NCBI GenBank assembly: GCA_041879295.1
Contig: CP047153.1
Span: 124,001 to 188,000, forward strand
Source: Pseudomonas putida
Lineage (GTDB): Bacteria; Pseudomonadota; Gammaproteobacteria; Pseudomonadales; Pseudomonadaceae
Direction: 5' to 3'
DNA: 64,000 nt
In this document: in pieces, positions 46,411 through 55,305 of the stretch
Position numbering within the stretch: position 1 is the stretch's first letter
Layout of the letters: each line of letters opens with the position of its first letter
Made by a program: the position numbers and the translations under genes
The notes under the pieces: generated by a model
Database searches by the model: none
What the model was told of the DNA's origin: nothing
What the model saw: the letters and a program-made list of their open reading frames with translations, nothing else

Positions 46411-48417
46411 ATGTCTGAATTCGCCCAGGTTGAGCAACGCCTTCTTCAACTCCGTGCAGAGGTCGCTGGACACATGGATGCGTACCACCGACTCGATGCC
46501 CCGACGATCCCGGACGGAGAATTCAACCTCCTGTTTCGTGAACTGGAGCAACTGGAAGCTGCGTATCCAGATCTGGCTACCGCTGACTCACCAACGCAGC
46601 GGGTCGGTGGCCGGGTTCTGGAAGAGTTCATCCAAGCACAACACGATGTCCCAATGCTGTCGCTCAAAGACGCCATGAACGAGGAAGAGGCCCGGGCATT
46701 TGCAAGCTCTGTGGTGGATGAGCTGTCACAGCCGGCGGACATCGAGTTCACCGCTGAACTGAAGTACGACGGCTTAGCGCTTTCGGCTCGTTACTTGGCT
46801 GGCGTTCTGGTTCGCGCAGTCACCCGCGGGGATGGTACGACCGGTGAGGATGTAACGGCACAGGCCAAAACCATCCTGAACTTGCCCCTGACCCTCCCTA
46901 CGGCCATTGATCTGGAGGTTCGTGGCGAGGTCGTCATGCTGAATAGCGATTTTGAGTTCGTGAATGAGCGCCTCAAGAGCCAGGGATTCAAGACCCTCGC
47001 CAACCCCCGCAACGGCGCCGCCGGCAGCATGCGCCAGCTGGACCCCAAAGTAACTGCGTCCAGGAGACTGTCTTTCTACGCGTATGGCGCCCAAGAGCTC
47101 GACGGCACCCCTGCGTTCAAGGCAACCAAACAGTGGAAGATCATTGAGGGCTTGCTGGAGCTCGGATTCAGCATTGCCCCGGAAACGACCGTGGTCCACG
47201 GCTGGGATGGCATCAAAGGGTTCTACGATGCGGTGGGTGCGAATCGCCACAACCTCCCAGTAGCCATCGACGGCGTCGTATTCAAGGTCAACTCCCTTGC
47301 CGACCAAGAACGCCTTGGCTGGAACAATCGCACCCCCCGATTCGCCATTGCGTCCAAGTTCCCAGCAGAGGAGGCCGTCTCCATCGTCGAAGACATTGTG
47401 GTGCAGATCGGCCGAACGGGGCCTGCGACCCCTGTGGCAAAGCTCAAGCCTGTGCGCATCGGTGGCGTAGTGGTATCCAGCGCCAACCTCCACAACGCCG
47501 ATCAGATCGAGGCCAAGGGTATCAAGGTCGGTAGCACCGTCATCGTTCGCCGAGCGGGCGATGTGGTACCGGAGATCGTTCGGACAGTGCCCTCGATCGG
47601 CGATGAGACCCTTTCCCACTATGTGATGCCGAAAGAGTGCCCGTCATGTGGTAGCCCCCTCGTTCGCCTGCAGGGCGCCGTCGAGCTGCATTGCCCAGGT
47701 GGCATCAAATGCCCGGCACAGAAGCAGGGCAAGATCGCTCACTTCGCGTCTCGGCTGGGAATGAACATCGACAACCTGGGCGACAAGTCGGTCTCAACTC
47801 TGATCGCCGCAGGCCTGATCAGCATGCCTTCCGACTTGTACAGTCTGAACGACAAGGTCATCGCACCGCTTCCTGGGTTTGGGCCGGTCTCCGCGAAGAA
47901 CCTGGTCGCGGGCATTGAAGACTCGAAAGCTCCGGACCTTCCGCGATTCATTTTCTCGCTGGGGATCGAGGGTGTCGGCGAGGCCACCAGCAAAGCTCTG
48001 GCGGCGCAGTTCGGTTCCTGGTCAGCATTCCGCGCAGCGACTTACGCGCAACTGCTGGCCATCGCGGATGTTGGGGATGGTACCGCCACCAACATCACCC
48101 GATTCTTCGAGGATTCTACTCTCGGTGCTGAGGCAGATCGGCTGGCCACGATCACCACACCCAACGACTTCGCTGCCATCGGCGGGGCCTCGCTGAAAGG
48201 GAAGGTTATCGTCCTCACCGGCACTTTTCCAACCCTCAGCCGAGAGGCTGCCAAAGCTCTGGTCGAAGGAGCCGGTGGGAAGGTCTCAAGCAAGGTTTCA
48301 AGCAAAACCAGCTTCGTCGTTGCCGGCGAGGCAGCAGGCTCGAAACTCGAAGCCGCCAAGGACCTGAACATCGATGTGTGGGATGAAGCCCGGCTATTGG
48401 CCGCCGCCGCGGGCTGA
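46411..48417 (+). CDS. ligA: NAD+-dependent DNA ligase LigA
   Basis: 668 aa, full length. Seals nicks using NAD+. Ia domain, then the nucleotidyltransferase site ELKYDGLALSA with the adenylated Lys118, OB fold (VVVQIGRTGPATPVAKLKP), four-Cys zinc finger (CPSCGSP...CPGGIKCP), helix-hairpin-helix repeats (PGFGPVSAKNL, LGIEGVGEATSKAL) and a C-terminal BRCT domain (LKGKVIVLTGTF). All key motifs are intact. A chromosomal host copy is expected, so this is a second ligase. Plasmid-borne full-length ligA is uncommon and fits an autonomous DNA-processing module with the primase gene downstream. Confidence 0.95.
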   Translation: MSEFAQVEQRLLQLRAEVAGHMDAYHRLDAPTIPDGEFNLLFRELEQLEAAYPDLATADSPTQRVGGRVLEEFIQAQHDVPMLSLKDAMNEEEARAFASSVVDELSQPADIEFTAELKYDGLALSARYLAGVLVRAVTRGDGTTGEDVTAQAKTILNLPLTLPTAIDLEVRGEVVMLNSDFEFVNERLKSQGFKTLANPRNGAAGSMRQLDPKVTASRRLSFYAYGAQELDGTPAFKATKQWKIIEGLLELGFSIAPETTVVHGWDGIKGFYDAVGANRHNLPVAIDGVVFKVNSLADQERLGWNNRTPRFAIASKFPAEEAVSIVEDIVVQIGRTGPATPVAKLKPVRIGGVVVSSANLHNADQIEAKGIKVGSTVIVRRAGDVVPEIVRTVPSIGDETLSHYVMPKECPSCGSPLVRLQGAVELHCPGGIKCPAQKQGKIAHFASRLGMNIDNLGDKSVSTLIAAGLISMPSDLYSLNDKVIAPLPGFGPVSAKNLVAGIEDSKAPDLPRFIFSLGIEGVGEATSKALAAQFGSWSAFRAATYAQLLAIADVGDGTATNITRFFEDSTLGAEADRLATITTPNDFAAIGGASLKGKVIVLTGTFPTLSREAAKALVEGAGGKVSSKVSSKTSFVVAGEAAGSKLEAAKDLNIDVWDEARLLAAAAG

Positions 48418-48432
48418 GTATTACAGGCCGGC

Positions 48433-48477
48433 GTGAAGCATCACAGAGCATTAAGTTTTCATCTGGAGAACCAGAAA
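48433..48477 (+). promoter_or_regulatory. Leader of the primase-like gene, weak family member
   Basis: GCGTGAAGCATCACAG and TTAAGTTTTC, then CTGGAGAACC; sequence resembles the leader family, pairing is unclear. Confidence 0.35.
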
Positions 48478-49545
48478 ATGTCAGTAACTAATGGACCATA
48501 CAAGCGCGATGCTAATGGAGTCGCCTATGAAGTCGACTTTGAGTATGTGCGAGATAACGTCCCGCTCGACTGGTTCTTCGAGCACATGCTCGGTGCGAAA
48601 GCGAGACCATCAGCAGGTGCAATTCGGTACAACATCTGTCCAAATCCAGCGTGCGGAGCTTCTTCCCTTCACTCGGTGAAAATCAGCGTGAAAAACGGCG
48701 GGTGGCTCTGCTACTCATGCGGTGAGCAAGGTGATGTGGTCGCTGCGGCGGCGTTCTACTGGGAAAAATCTCATCGGGAGGCTGGTCTGGATCTGATGGG
48801 CGCCGATGTGGAGCTGCTGAAGCATTATGTTCCGCCTAAGCCCATGGACGCGATCCAACGCGATGACAGTGCTCTTGCGCTGGTATTGCAACGGGTCGCC
48901 GAAGCTCGCAATTATCCGTCGAATGACGCCCTGAAGTACTTTGCTGGCCGGGGTATATCCGAGGGTGTAGCACGAGAGGCCTGCAATCGAGGCATCCTGA
49001 TCACCATCCCGAACAACCCAATGGAAGCCAAGGGCTTCTTGACTGAGGTCGCAGGGCAGGAACTGATGGTGAAAGCTGGCCTGTGGAACCCCGAAAAGAA
49101 GGCGCCAGCCTGTGCATTTCGGCCACTGTGGTTTCGGTCGCAATCGCACTGTGCTGCAGAGTTCAGGCTTATGCGTGAACCCAAAGAAGGGGAGAAGAAG
49201 GCCATGCGTTACGGCGGAAAATCTCCTTGGATTTGGGAAGGCTCTGAGAGTGAGTTCATGATCGTCGAAGGCCCGATCGACATGTTATCTGCCGTCGAAA
49301 TGGGCTCTAAAAGGACGATCTTTGCGCTACCTGGTTGCGAGAATTGGGAGCCTGAATGGTTCAACATGATGGCCAAGAAGAACGTACTTCAGGCGCTCGA
49401 TCCTGATAAGCCGGGCTTCAAGGCTGCAGAGAACCTCAAGCCAGTACTAGAGGCTCTTGAAGCCAACCTTGGTACCTTCAATCCACCCAACCGGGTCGGC
49501 GACTTAAACGAGCAGCTCAAGCACATGCGCGGGCTCTTAAACTAA
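48478..49545 (+). CDS. DNA primase-like protein (CHC2 zinc finger and TOPRIM)
   Basis: 355 aa, ATG at 48478 after CTGGAGAACCAGAAA. N-terminal zinc finger (CPNPACGASSLHSVKI...WLCYSC; Cys54, Cys59, His65, Cys78, Cys81) as in DnaG/CHC2 proteins, and a TOPRIM-like segment at about 260-312 (FMIVEGPIDMLSAVEMG ... DPDKPG) with the acidic residues in place. Shorter than DnaG: no helicase-interaction domain and a reduced middle. It may prime the transferred strand or the plasmid origin. Follows ligA by 60 bp. Confidence 0.82.
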   Translation: MSVTNGPYKRDANGVAYEVDFEYVRDNVPLDWFFEHMLGAKARPSAGAIRYNICPNPACGASSLHSVKISVKNGGWLCYSCGEQGDVVAAAAFYWEKSHREAGLDLMGADVELLKHYVPPKPMDAIQRDDSALALVLQRVAEARNYPSNDALKYFAGRGISEGVAREACNRGILITIPNNPMEAKGFLTEVAGQELMVKAGLWNPEKKAPACAFRPLWFRSQSHCAAEFRLMREPKEGEKKAMRYGGKSPWIWEGSESEFMIVEGPIDMLSAVEMGSKRTIFALPGCENWEPEWFNMMAKKNVLQALDPDKPGFKAAENLKPVLEALEANLGTFNPPNRVGDLNEQLKHMRGLLN

Positions 49546-49553
49546 CCCACCAC

Positions 49554-49582
49554 ACCCGGCTCTCGCAGCCGGGTTTTTTTTG
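49554..49582 (+). terminator. Rho-independent terminator
   Basis: ACCCGGCT / AGCCGGGT-type stem plus eight T. Confidence 0.9.
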
Positions 49583-49613
49583 GCTTGTTACAAAGCGACT
49601 CGTTGAAACCACA

Positions 49614-49643
49614 GATTCATAACGCGTACACATACGCCGATAT
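49614..49643 (+). promoter_or_regulatory. TACGYGTTATG box in reverse orientation
   Basis: GATTCATAACGCGTAC then ACATACGCCGATATG; the core GTACGCGTTATGAATC reads on the minus strand, but the only downstream gene is on the plus strand, consistent with a palindromic operator. Confidence 0.55.
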
Positions 49644-49684
49644 GGGTGATAAAATCACCGCTCAGAGAAGTGGAGCCCCCCCCT

Positions 49685-50224
49685 TTGGACCGTCGAACAT
49701 TCCTGCACTATGCCCTCGGCTTGGCTGCTTCATCAGCGCCGCTGCTCTCAAGCGCAAGCACCTTCTGGGATCAGCCGAGACGTCTCTGGTTGAAGCGTGA
49801 GGTCAAACCCGGGCAATGGGAGGAGGTCGACAAGGTTTATTACAGCAAAGGTCGACTCGATTGGTCCGGCTACGACCCCGTGTGCCGACTGATGCGCGAT
49901 GTTCACACGGGCAAGGCTGTGCAGATGAGTCCTGTGCTCCTAGACATCGTCGCAGGAATTCAAGGTTGGTTCAAAATTCACGGGATAACGAAGCCCATCA
50001 TTGTGCTTTCAGGGTATCGCGAAGAGTCGACCAACAAGAAGGTGGGCGGCAAAAAGCACTCTGCGCACCTAAGAGGTGGCGCCTGCGACCTCACAGTGCC
50101 AGGCGTGCCAGTAGACTACCTTCGACGACTAGCCCTATACCTTGAGGGCGGCGGCGTGGGCGTGTATCCAGGCCGAAATTTCATTCACGTGGACGACGGA
50201 AATTTGAGGGTCTGGCGGGGGTAG
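49685..50224 (+). CDS. M15-type (DUF882/YcbK-like) zinc peptidase with Tat signal
   Basis: 179 aa. TTG at 49685 chosen because GGAG lies 9 bases upstream and the chain then starts LDRRTFLHYALGLAAS, a twin-arginine signal. The domain has SGYR, KHSAHLRGGACDL (His128, Asp135) and FIHVDDG (His168), the zinc ligands of D-Ala-D-Ala-carboxypeptidase-like M15 proteins. It should trim peptidoglycan in the periplasm. Own TACGYGTTATG site; beside transfer genes it may open the wall for the pilus channel, which is inference. Confidence 0.82.
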   Translation: MDRRTFLHYALGLAASSAPLLSSASTFWDQPRRLWLKREVKPGQWEEVDKVYYSKGRLDWSGYDPVCRLMRDVHTGKAVQMSPVLLDIVAGIQGWFKIHGITKPIIVLSGYREESTNKKVGGKKHSAHLRGGACDLTVPGVPVDYLRRLALYLEGGGVGVYPGRNFIHVDDGNLRVWRG

Positions 50225-50270
50225 CGCCAGGCTCTCGCTCGATTGAGAGCCTGGCTGCCACTGAGCATGC

Positions 50271-51176
50271 TCAGAACATGCTGGACCAAGAGATCTGGTT
50301 GACGAGGGGTTTGTGAGGGAGCAGGGCCAGGTCCACGGCCCTCAGTGCTGGGTTACGGCCGGTGAGATACCAGCAATCATTCTGCTGACTCAACATGTAT
50401 CGATCAGATAGCCGCTCCAGGGCCGAGCGGTAAGCCTCGGTGACATTGCCGCGAGATGCCAGTGCAAGGAGGTCGGCCGATCGGATACCAGGTTGTCCCC
50501 ACGCGACCCGGGCAAGATCGAACCCTTCATCACCGGCCAGGATGAAGATCTCATCCGCAACAGCTTCTGGCACTGGGTCGATCATGAAAGGGAACTCAAC
50601 TGGGAACACGTACCAGCGACGCCAGAACTCGTAGTGGATCCGCAGGCGTATGACGTCCTTGCGAGCTCCAAGCACCTCACAGCACTTATCAAATGCCCAG
50701 TCGCCAAGGGTAGGCCCGAACACCCACTGCGCAGCCGTAACGTACACGTCGGTCGGTAGCTTCTTCGCGAACAAGGCTTCGACGTTGGCCTTGATGATGC
50801 GAAACGCGAGACGCGTTACGCCGTCCTCGAAATCCTCTTCATCAAGCCGGCGCAGCTCATCCTTCTTCAGTTTTCGTCTTTGCGCTCCAAGGTTCGATAG
50901 ATTATTGAGTGCGGCGAGCCCAAGTTCTTCAGCAAAAGGATATGACTCGACCACAGTTTCGTCAGTCCCCAGAAAATCCACTTGAGCATCGTCTGCAGCG
51001 TTATCAAGATCGAAGGCGTCAAGACCTTCGAAAAGATTGGCGCTATCAAAGCTCTCAAGCCAGTTACGAACATCGCCAGGATCAGAAAGACCGCCAGAAT
51101 CGTCAGATAGAAGCTCAGATCCGAAGACATCGTTTTCTTCCTCGTTGCCCAGGGGCATATCAGTGAATTCGTTCAT
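50271..51176 (-). CDS. Hypothetical protein with acidic N-terminus
   Basis: 301 aa. ATG at 51176 with GGGTGGTGCCA upstream. Residues about 1-75 are strongly acidic (NEEENDVFGSELLSDDSGGL and so on). The rest is helical with Trp/Arg-rich segments (LRIHYEFWRRWYVFPVEFPF). Follows the two coupling-protein paralogues by 11 bp, so it is probably a partner in DNA transfer. A second, hydrophobic frame with good SD lies inside it (50867-51130). Family not recognised. Confidence 0.68.
   Translation of the reverse strand: MNEFTDMPLGNEEENDVFGSELLSDDSGGLSDPGDVRNWLESFDSANLFEGLDAFDLDNAADDAQVDFLGTDETVVESYPFAEELGLAALNNLSNLGAQRRKLKKDELRRLDEEDFEDGVTRLAFRIIKANVEALFAKKLPTDVYVTAAQWVFGPTLGDWAFDKCCEVLGARKDVIRLRIHYEFWRRWYVFPVEFPFMIDPVPEAVADEIFILAGDEGFDLARVAWGQPGIRSADLLALASRGNVTEAYRSALERLSDRYMLSQQNDCWYLTGRNPALRAVDLALLPHKPLVNQISWSSMF
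50867..51130 (-). CDS. Possible overlapping gene: 87-aa hydrophobic protein
   Basis: In the +1 frame relative to 50271-51176. ATG at 51130 has GAGGAAG 6 bases upstream. Starts SSDLSFYLTILAVFLILAMF and continues with a second hydrophobic stretch (LQTMLKWIFWGLTKLW). The purine-rich SD is also simply the Glu codons of the outer gene, and acidic codons often read as hydrophobic ones in another frame, so this may be an artefact. Confidence 0.3.
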   Translation of the reverse strand: MSSDLSFYLTILAVFLILAMFVTGLRALIAPIFSKVLTPSILITLQTMLKWIFWGLTKLWSSHILLLKNLGSPHSIIYRTLERKDEN

Positions 51177-51187
51177 TGGCACCACCC

Positions 51188-52462
51188 TTAAACCGGAACT
51201 GTTTGCGTGAATTGGTCTGCGCCAGCCATCCGGGCATGCTGGCGCCTGGCCGGCCGTCTGATGTCGGCCGCTGTAGCGAACCTCACTTCACCCGGGGTGG
51301 CTACACTCGCCCAGGTCACCTGGTGCTCGCCGGAAACAATCGCGTAGTCGGTGGTGCCCATCGACAAGAGTTTTTGCATCACATCCCCTGTGCCCTGGGC
51401 TTGCTCAGGCTCCGTAGGCAACAGCTGGGAATAGACCTGCGTTGCCGACTCGGATTGAGGTTTGAACAGAACCAGGTTGCGAGCTCGACTCAGGCAGGCC
51501 TCGCGCAGATCCAGAGACTCACGCCCAAGATCGTCGAGCGAACCAGCTGCAACCCATACGCTCATCACCTGCTCAGTCTCTGGCGAGAGCAGCTGCTCGA
51601 TGCTCGGGTCATTGCAACCACCTGGATCAGTGAACACAGCCAGCGCAGTGGGTGCACCAGGCTCACCGATCGACCGCAGAACAGCATCCGCCAGGTTCGA
51701 GATCACGATGCGGCGGAGATTGGACGCAGCCTGGCCTCGGCCAATGTAGGGAATTGCGAGATACACGATCTTTCGTGTTACCAGCGCCTCGTGCAGCACG
51801 ACGTCAGGCTGGTAGCTGTTGAACACTTCACCCGCTCTACCGGCGCCGAGCATGCACATGCTCCCAGCGAGGCCCGAGAAGCGTCCTTTCAGCTTTACCG
51901 CACAGATGTCGCCATCATCATCCTGAAAGGCCTTGCAGGCCTGCTGCAGGGCTCCCAGCTGCACTGAACGAGGGTATGCAGTGGCCATGTGTTCGATCAG
52001 CGCTGAAATAGCGTCAGGCTTCATCACGAACATACCCAGATCAAGGTACGAGTAGGGCAGGCCAGCGAGCTGCAGCGAGGACACAATCGCACGAACAAGA
52101 GCTGCGGTTGGGGTTGAATCGTGACCTGCCGTCGCATCCTGATCCGCGAGGAAATTCAAGACATGGCTCGCGACCTTGGTAGGTGCTGTGTGCAGCACCG
52201 GGTTGTAGGTATGGCTCAAGGCGGGACTACTAGGATTCACGATGAGCAGATCAGCTCCCCGGCCAACTGCAGTGCTGGCGCCGATCATCGCTCCCAAAAG
52301 TGATTCATCGACCGATGAGCCGACCACGAAGACCGCAGCGCCGGCTGCAATGCGTCGCTGAATCACCTCCCTGATCAGTTGCCCCTGGCCCTCAGTGCTC
52401 TCATCGAGCACAAGGGTATGCCCGGGCACAACATGAGCGCCCTTAGGTTCTACGTTACTCAT
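51188..52462 (-). CDS. Coupling-protein paralogue lacking ATPase motifs
   Basis: 424 aa, ATG at 52462, overlapping the stop of the TraD-like gene by 8 bp. It aligns by eye with that protein: LLIVNPSSPALSHTYNPVL here, LLILNPGNPSLSNTYNPIL there, and both continue with a SSLQLAGLPYSYLDL / AMQAAGLAYNFIDF block and an AIPYIGRGQAASNL / ALPTMGKNEAASNF block. The Walker A region is replaced by VVGSSVDESLLGAM, and no Walker B is visible. It also lacks the N-terminal membrane part. Probably a non-hydrolysing subunit or regulator of the coupling protein, derived by duplication. Confidence 0.8.
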   Translation of the reverse strand: MSNVEPKGAHVVPGHTLVLDESTEGQGQLIREVIQRRIAAGAAVFVVGSSVDESLLGAMIGASTAVGRGADLLIVNPSSPALSHTYNPVLHTAPTKVASHVLNFLADQDATAGHDSTPTAALVRAIVSSLQLAGLPYSYLDLGMFVMKPDAISALIEHMATAYPRSVQLGALQQACKAFQDDDGDICAVKLKGRFSGLAGSMCMLGAGRAGEVFNSYQPDVVLHEALVTRKIVYLAIPYIGRGQAASNLRRIVISNLADAVLRSIGEPGAPTALAVFTDPGGCNDPSIEQLLSPETEQVMSVWVAAGSLDDLGRESLDLREACLSRARNLVLFKPQSESATQVYSQLLPTEPEQAQGTGDVMQKLLSMGTTDYAIVSGEHQVTWASVATPGEVRFATAADIRRPARRQHARMAGADQFTQTVPV

Positions 52463-54215
52463 CTCTCAGCTGCTCCTGTTGTTTCTTCCGCCCACCAGTG
52501 GGCAGCCCGCTGCCACCCAGGTACTTGTCACTATTCTTGAAGAAGTCCGCACCCTTAACGGACGGCCTGCGGAAGTGGTTGATTCGAATAGGGCCGATTT
52601 CTTTCTGCAGCTTTCTGTCGATGCTGATCATCGGCACCCGGACGTTGAAGATCTGGTCTCCGCCGTACTGGATGATGCATTCCCCCTTACCGAGCGCTTT
52701 GAGGTCATCCGGCGAGACCTTGTACTCCTCCTGCTCTCGCTCACCGACTGATATGCCGGCGGCAGCACCGGTGCCACCCTCTGGCGCCACATTGAGAAGG
52801 GGGGTGCTACTGCTTTCGTTCTGCGTACCGCTCAATGACTTCGTGATACCGATTTTCATGCCGATGAGGTCTGCACACTCAACGGCCGTGGCCTGGGTAC
52901 CGATCTTGAAAAAGATCTTGGTCCAGGTGTTACCGATGACCATCTCTTTGAAGTCAGGGGAAACCACATCCAGGTTGGCCAAGGTCTGGGCTGCGGGGAA
53001 CAGTGCCATCTGCGCGCTGCGCCCCTGTTCAAAGGGGCGTGCTAGCGACTGAACGGCGTAACTCCCCAGCTCATCCATGAAATTGAAATGCGGGGGGTTA
53101 GGCCGGTCCTCTTCAGGCAGCGCCTGGATCCACGAGATAGCCGTACGCAGGTCGCCCAGGAACATCTTGCCGAAGTTGGAGGCGGCTTCGTTTTTACCCA
53201 TCGTCGGGAGAGCGACGTAGATGATCTTCTTCGCCCGGATTGCTTCGAACAGGTCGATCTCGGGGGCGTAGGTGTTCATCACGTCACCGAATTTCCCCGT
53301 ACCGAACAAGTACATCCGGCCGGCAAGACCGCCGAACGTTTCCTTCATCCGCTTGATGTCGACCACGTTCTCCATGCCCGGCTTTCCGCCGATCTTGTAT
53401 TGTTCAAGGAACAGGGAGAAGTTCTTGGTCGCCGGGTTGTGAGGCTGGGTCTTCTTAAGCAGTGTTTCCAGCTCCTCGATCGCTTTGTGGTTCATCAACA
53501 GGATCGTGAAGTCGATGAAGTTGTAAGCGAGGCCAGCAGCTTGCATTGCCGCTACGAGGGTGGTGATACCTTGGTTCGCAGACTGTTTGTAGTGGTCAGC
53601 GCCAGGGTTATTCTCGGTAGAGGGAATGATGGACAGGATGCGGGCGGCGATCTCATCAGGGTCACCCCTGAGGATGGGGTTGTAGGTGTTGCTGAGTGAT
53701 GGGTTACCCGGGTTCAGAATCAGCAGATCCTGCTCGCGGCCCGCCCAGACGCAGTACTGGTAGATCGTTTGAATGTCGTCCGCATTCATCTTGCCGTCGA
53801 TGAACGTCAGGCCGCCGCCACGCTGGATCTGCTGGAACATCATCAGCTTGCCCAGAACGGTCTTACCGACACCGGACTGACCCAGGATAAATCCATGTCG
53901 CATGAAGTCTTCATCAGGGACACGGACAGGCTGTCCCGTGTCGGTGGTGAAGCCAAGCAGCAAGCCATCTCCGTGCGCCAGATCGGTAGCCGAGCGGATA
54001 TTGATCTTCGACTCAAGGAGGAGCTGGTTCTTCCAGAAATCAAAGACACGGTTGCCCACGTACGCCGCACCCGCAGCCCCCATGGCGAGGGGGAGGGTGG
54101 CCGGCACAGAGCTGAAAAAAGGCGATGTCAGAAGTCCACCAGCACCGATCGAACTCAGTGCCAGGGTGTCTTTGAAGCCACCGATTTTCGAGCGAAGTAT
54201 CTGATCCATACTCAT
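52455..54215 (-). CDS. traD: TraD/VirD4-type coupling ATPase
   Basis: 586 aa, ATG at 54215 (or 54209) behind GGCTCACCTCC. Type IV coupling protein that brings the relaxosome to the secretion channel and pumps DNA. Hydrophobic segments near residues 20-57 anchor it. Walker A GQSGVGKT at 112-119; Walker B FNFMDELG at about 377-384, followed by QGRSAQMALFPAAQTLANLD. C-terminal tail basic and Gln-rich. Followed by a paralogue without these motifs. No relaxase gene is seen in the window. Confidence 0.9.
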   Translation of the reverse strand: MSMDQILRSKIGGFKDTLALSSIGAGGLLTSPFFSSVPATLPLAMGAAGAAYVGNRVFDFWKNQLLLESKINIRSATDLAHGDGLLLGFTTDTGQPVRVPDEDFMRHGFILGQSGVGKTVLGKLMMFQQIQRGGGLTFIDGKMNADDIQTIYQYCVWAGREQDLLILNPGNPSLSNTYNPILRGDPDEIAARILSIIPSTENNPGADHYKQSANQGITTLVAAMQAAGLAYNFIDFTILLMNHKAIEELETLLKKTQPHNPATKNFSLFLEQYKIGGKPGMENVVDIKRMKETFGGLAGRMYLFGTGKFGDVMNTYAPEIDLFEAIRAKKIIYVALPTMGKNEAASNFGKMFLGDLRTAISWIQALPEEDRPNPPHFNFMDELGSYAVQSLARPFEQGRSAQMALFPAAQTLANLDVVSPDFKEMVIGNTWTKIFFKIGTQATAVECADLIGMKIGITKSLSGTQNESSSTPLLNVAPEGGTGAAAGISVGEREQEEYKVSPDDLKALGKGECIIQYGGDQIFNVRVPMISIDRKLQKEIGPIRINHFRRPSVKGADFFKNSDKYLGGSGLPTGGRKKQQEQLRDE

Positions 54216-54238
54216 GGAGGTGAGCCTTTAGCTACGCA

Positions 54239-54272
54239 CAAAAAAACCCGAGCACCATGAGGCGCCCGGGTT
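54239..54272 (-). terminator. Rho-independent terminator
   Basis: AACCCGGGCG-type stem (AACCCG / CGGGTT with inner pairs); T run on the minus strand. Confidence 0.82.
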
Positions 54273-54280
54273 ATGGGGGG

Positions 54281-55153
54281 TTAGAGGAAAACGCTCGACT
54301 TGGAAGCCTGCGCATTGTCGTTCTCTGCTGCGGGTAAGCGCAGCAGCGGCGATTGCAAAAGCGATTGGATTTCCATCTGCGTCAGGAGCTTGTCCTGTTC
54401 GATGGTGGCCCGAACGCCTGGTACGTTGTTTACGGCCTGGCCTTTATCAGCGATCTGCTTGAGTTGGTCTTTGTACTGCTGGAACCGCGTTTTTTCGGCA
54501 GTTTGCGTAGCCAACTGCTGCTGGGTATCTGCTTGAGCAGTCCTGGCTGCGCTGGTTGTGTCTGCAGCTGATTCGTTTACCTGGCCATGCTGGGCTTCCT
54601 CGCGGAGACCCTCGACATACTTGGTGTCATCGAATTTGCCAGTGAAGACATCGGCACTGAAGCCGAGCAACGAAAGGCATTTTGAGGTCGCGTCTGTGAG
54701 ACTTTTCTTGGCGTGATCCTCATCACTACTGATGATTCCGTAGGAATCTCGCGTGATGTAGGTGGTCGCGCCGAACTGCTTCACTGAACCGCGGAATCCC
54801 TGTTGCAGGTACCACAGCTCGACGTACACCTTGTGAATGACTTCTTTACCAACAACCTGGCCATCCAACACGAACGGTTTCCCGTCCACGTACGCTTCAC
54901 TGATCAGCTCGACACCCCAGCCAAGTCCAAAAGGTCCGAAAACCTCAGTAGCACGCTTGATCTGATAGATGGGCGCGATCGCGGTCCCCTGGAAACCACC
55001 CTTGTTGAAGGACTTGGTCTCATCAGGATTGGTCTTCTCAACCTTGTTCCACACCTCCAGGCCAATAGAAGCCGCGGCCTGGCCCTGGCTGGCCCACAGC
55101 GATTCGCCGTTGGCCGAGCTTTGGTGGGTTGCTGCGTCTGTTCTGGTTTGCAT
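54281..55153 (-). CDS. DUF1071-like single-strand annealing protein, putative
   Basis: 290 aa, ATG at 55153 with GTAGGAGTCAAAA upstream. Conserved-looking features: IKRATEVFGPFGLGWGVELI, HKVYVELWYLQQGF, FGATTYI and DEDHAKKSLTDATSKCLSLL followed by GFSADVF. This order matches DUF1071/Sak3-type phage proteins, thought to anneal single strands in a RecA-independent way. The C-terminus is a Gln/Ala-rich linker and tail. Own reverse-strand TACGYGTTATG promoter. Together with rdgC and ligA it suggests a plasmid recombination kit. Confidence 0.7.
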   Translation of the reverse strand: MQTRTDAATHQSSANGESLWASQGQAAASIGLEVWNKVEKTNPDETKSFNKGGFQGTAIAPIYQIKRATEVFGPFGLGWGVELISEAYVDGKPFVLDGQVVGKEVIHKVYVELWYLQQGFRGSVKQFGATTYITRDSYGIISSDEDHAKKSLTDATSKCLSLLGFSADVFTGKFDDTKYVEGLREEAQHGQVNESAADTTSAARTAQADTQQQLATQTAEKTRFQQYKDQLKQIADKGQAVNNVPGVRATIEQDKLLTQMEIQSLLQSPLLRLPAAENDNAQASKSSVFL

Positions 55154-55260
55154 TTTTGACTCCTACGACTCTGCAAAGAGGGAATACCTAATGCAGGGGT
55201 ATGAAGCACAGCTGCTGATAAGGTGGTGGGGCTAGACCGCGAAATCGCCAAAAGCGTTTG

Positions 55261-55282
55261 CAATACGTAACACGTCGCTATA
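55261..55282 (-). promoter_or_regulatory. TACGYGTTATG box for the annealing-protein gene
   Basis: Minus strand: TATAGCGACGTGTTACGTAT then TG; a divergent plus-strand box lies 50 bp away at 55330. Confidence 0.65.
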
Positions 55283-55305
55283 TTTTAGGCGCCACAAGAG
55301 GACGG

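Noticed and set aside
46774..47619. Long minus-strand ORF
   Set aside because: Antisense shadow of ligA, whose motifs are all intact on the plus strand.
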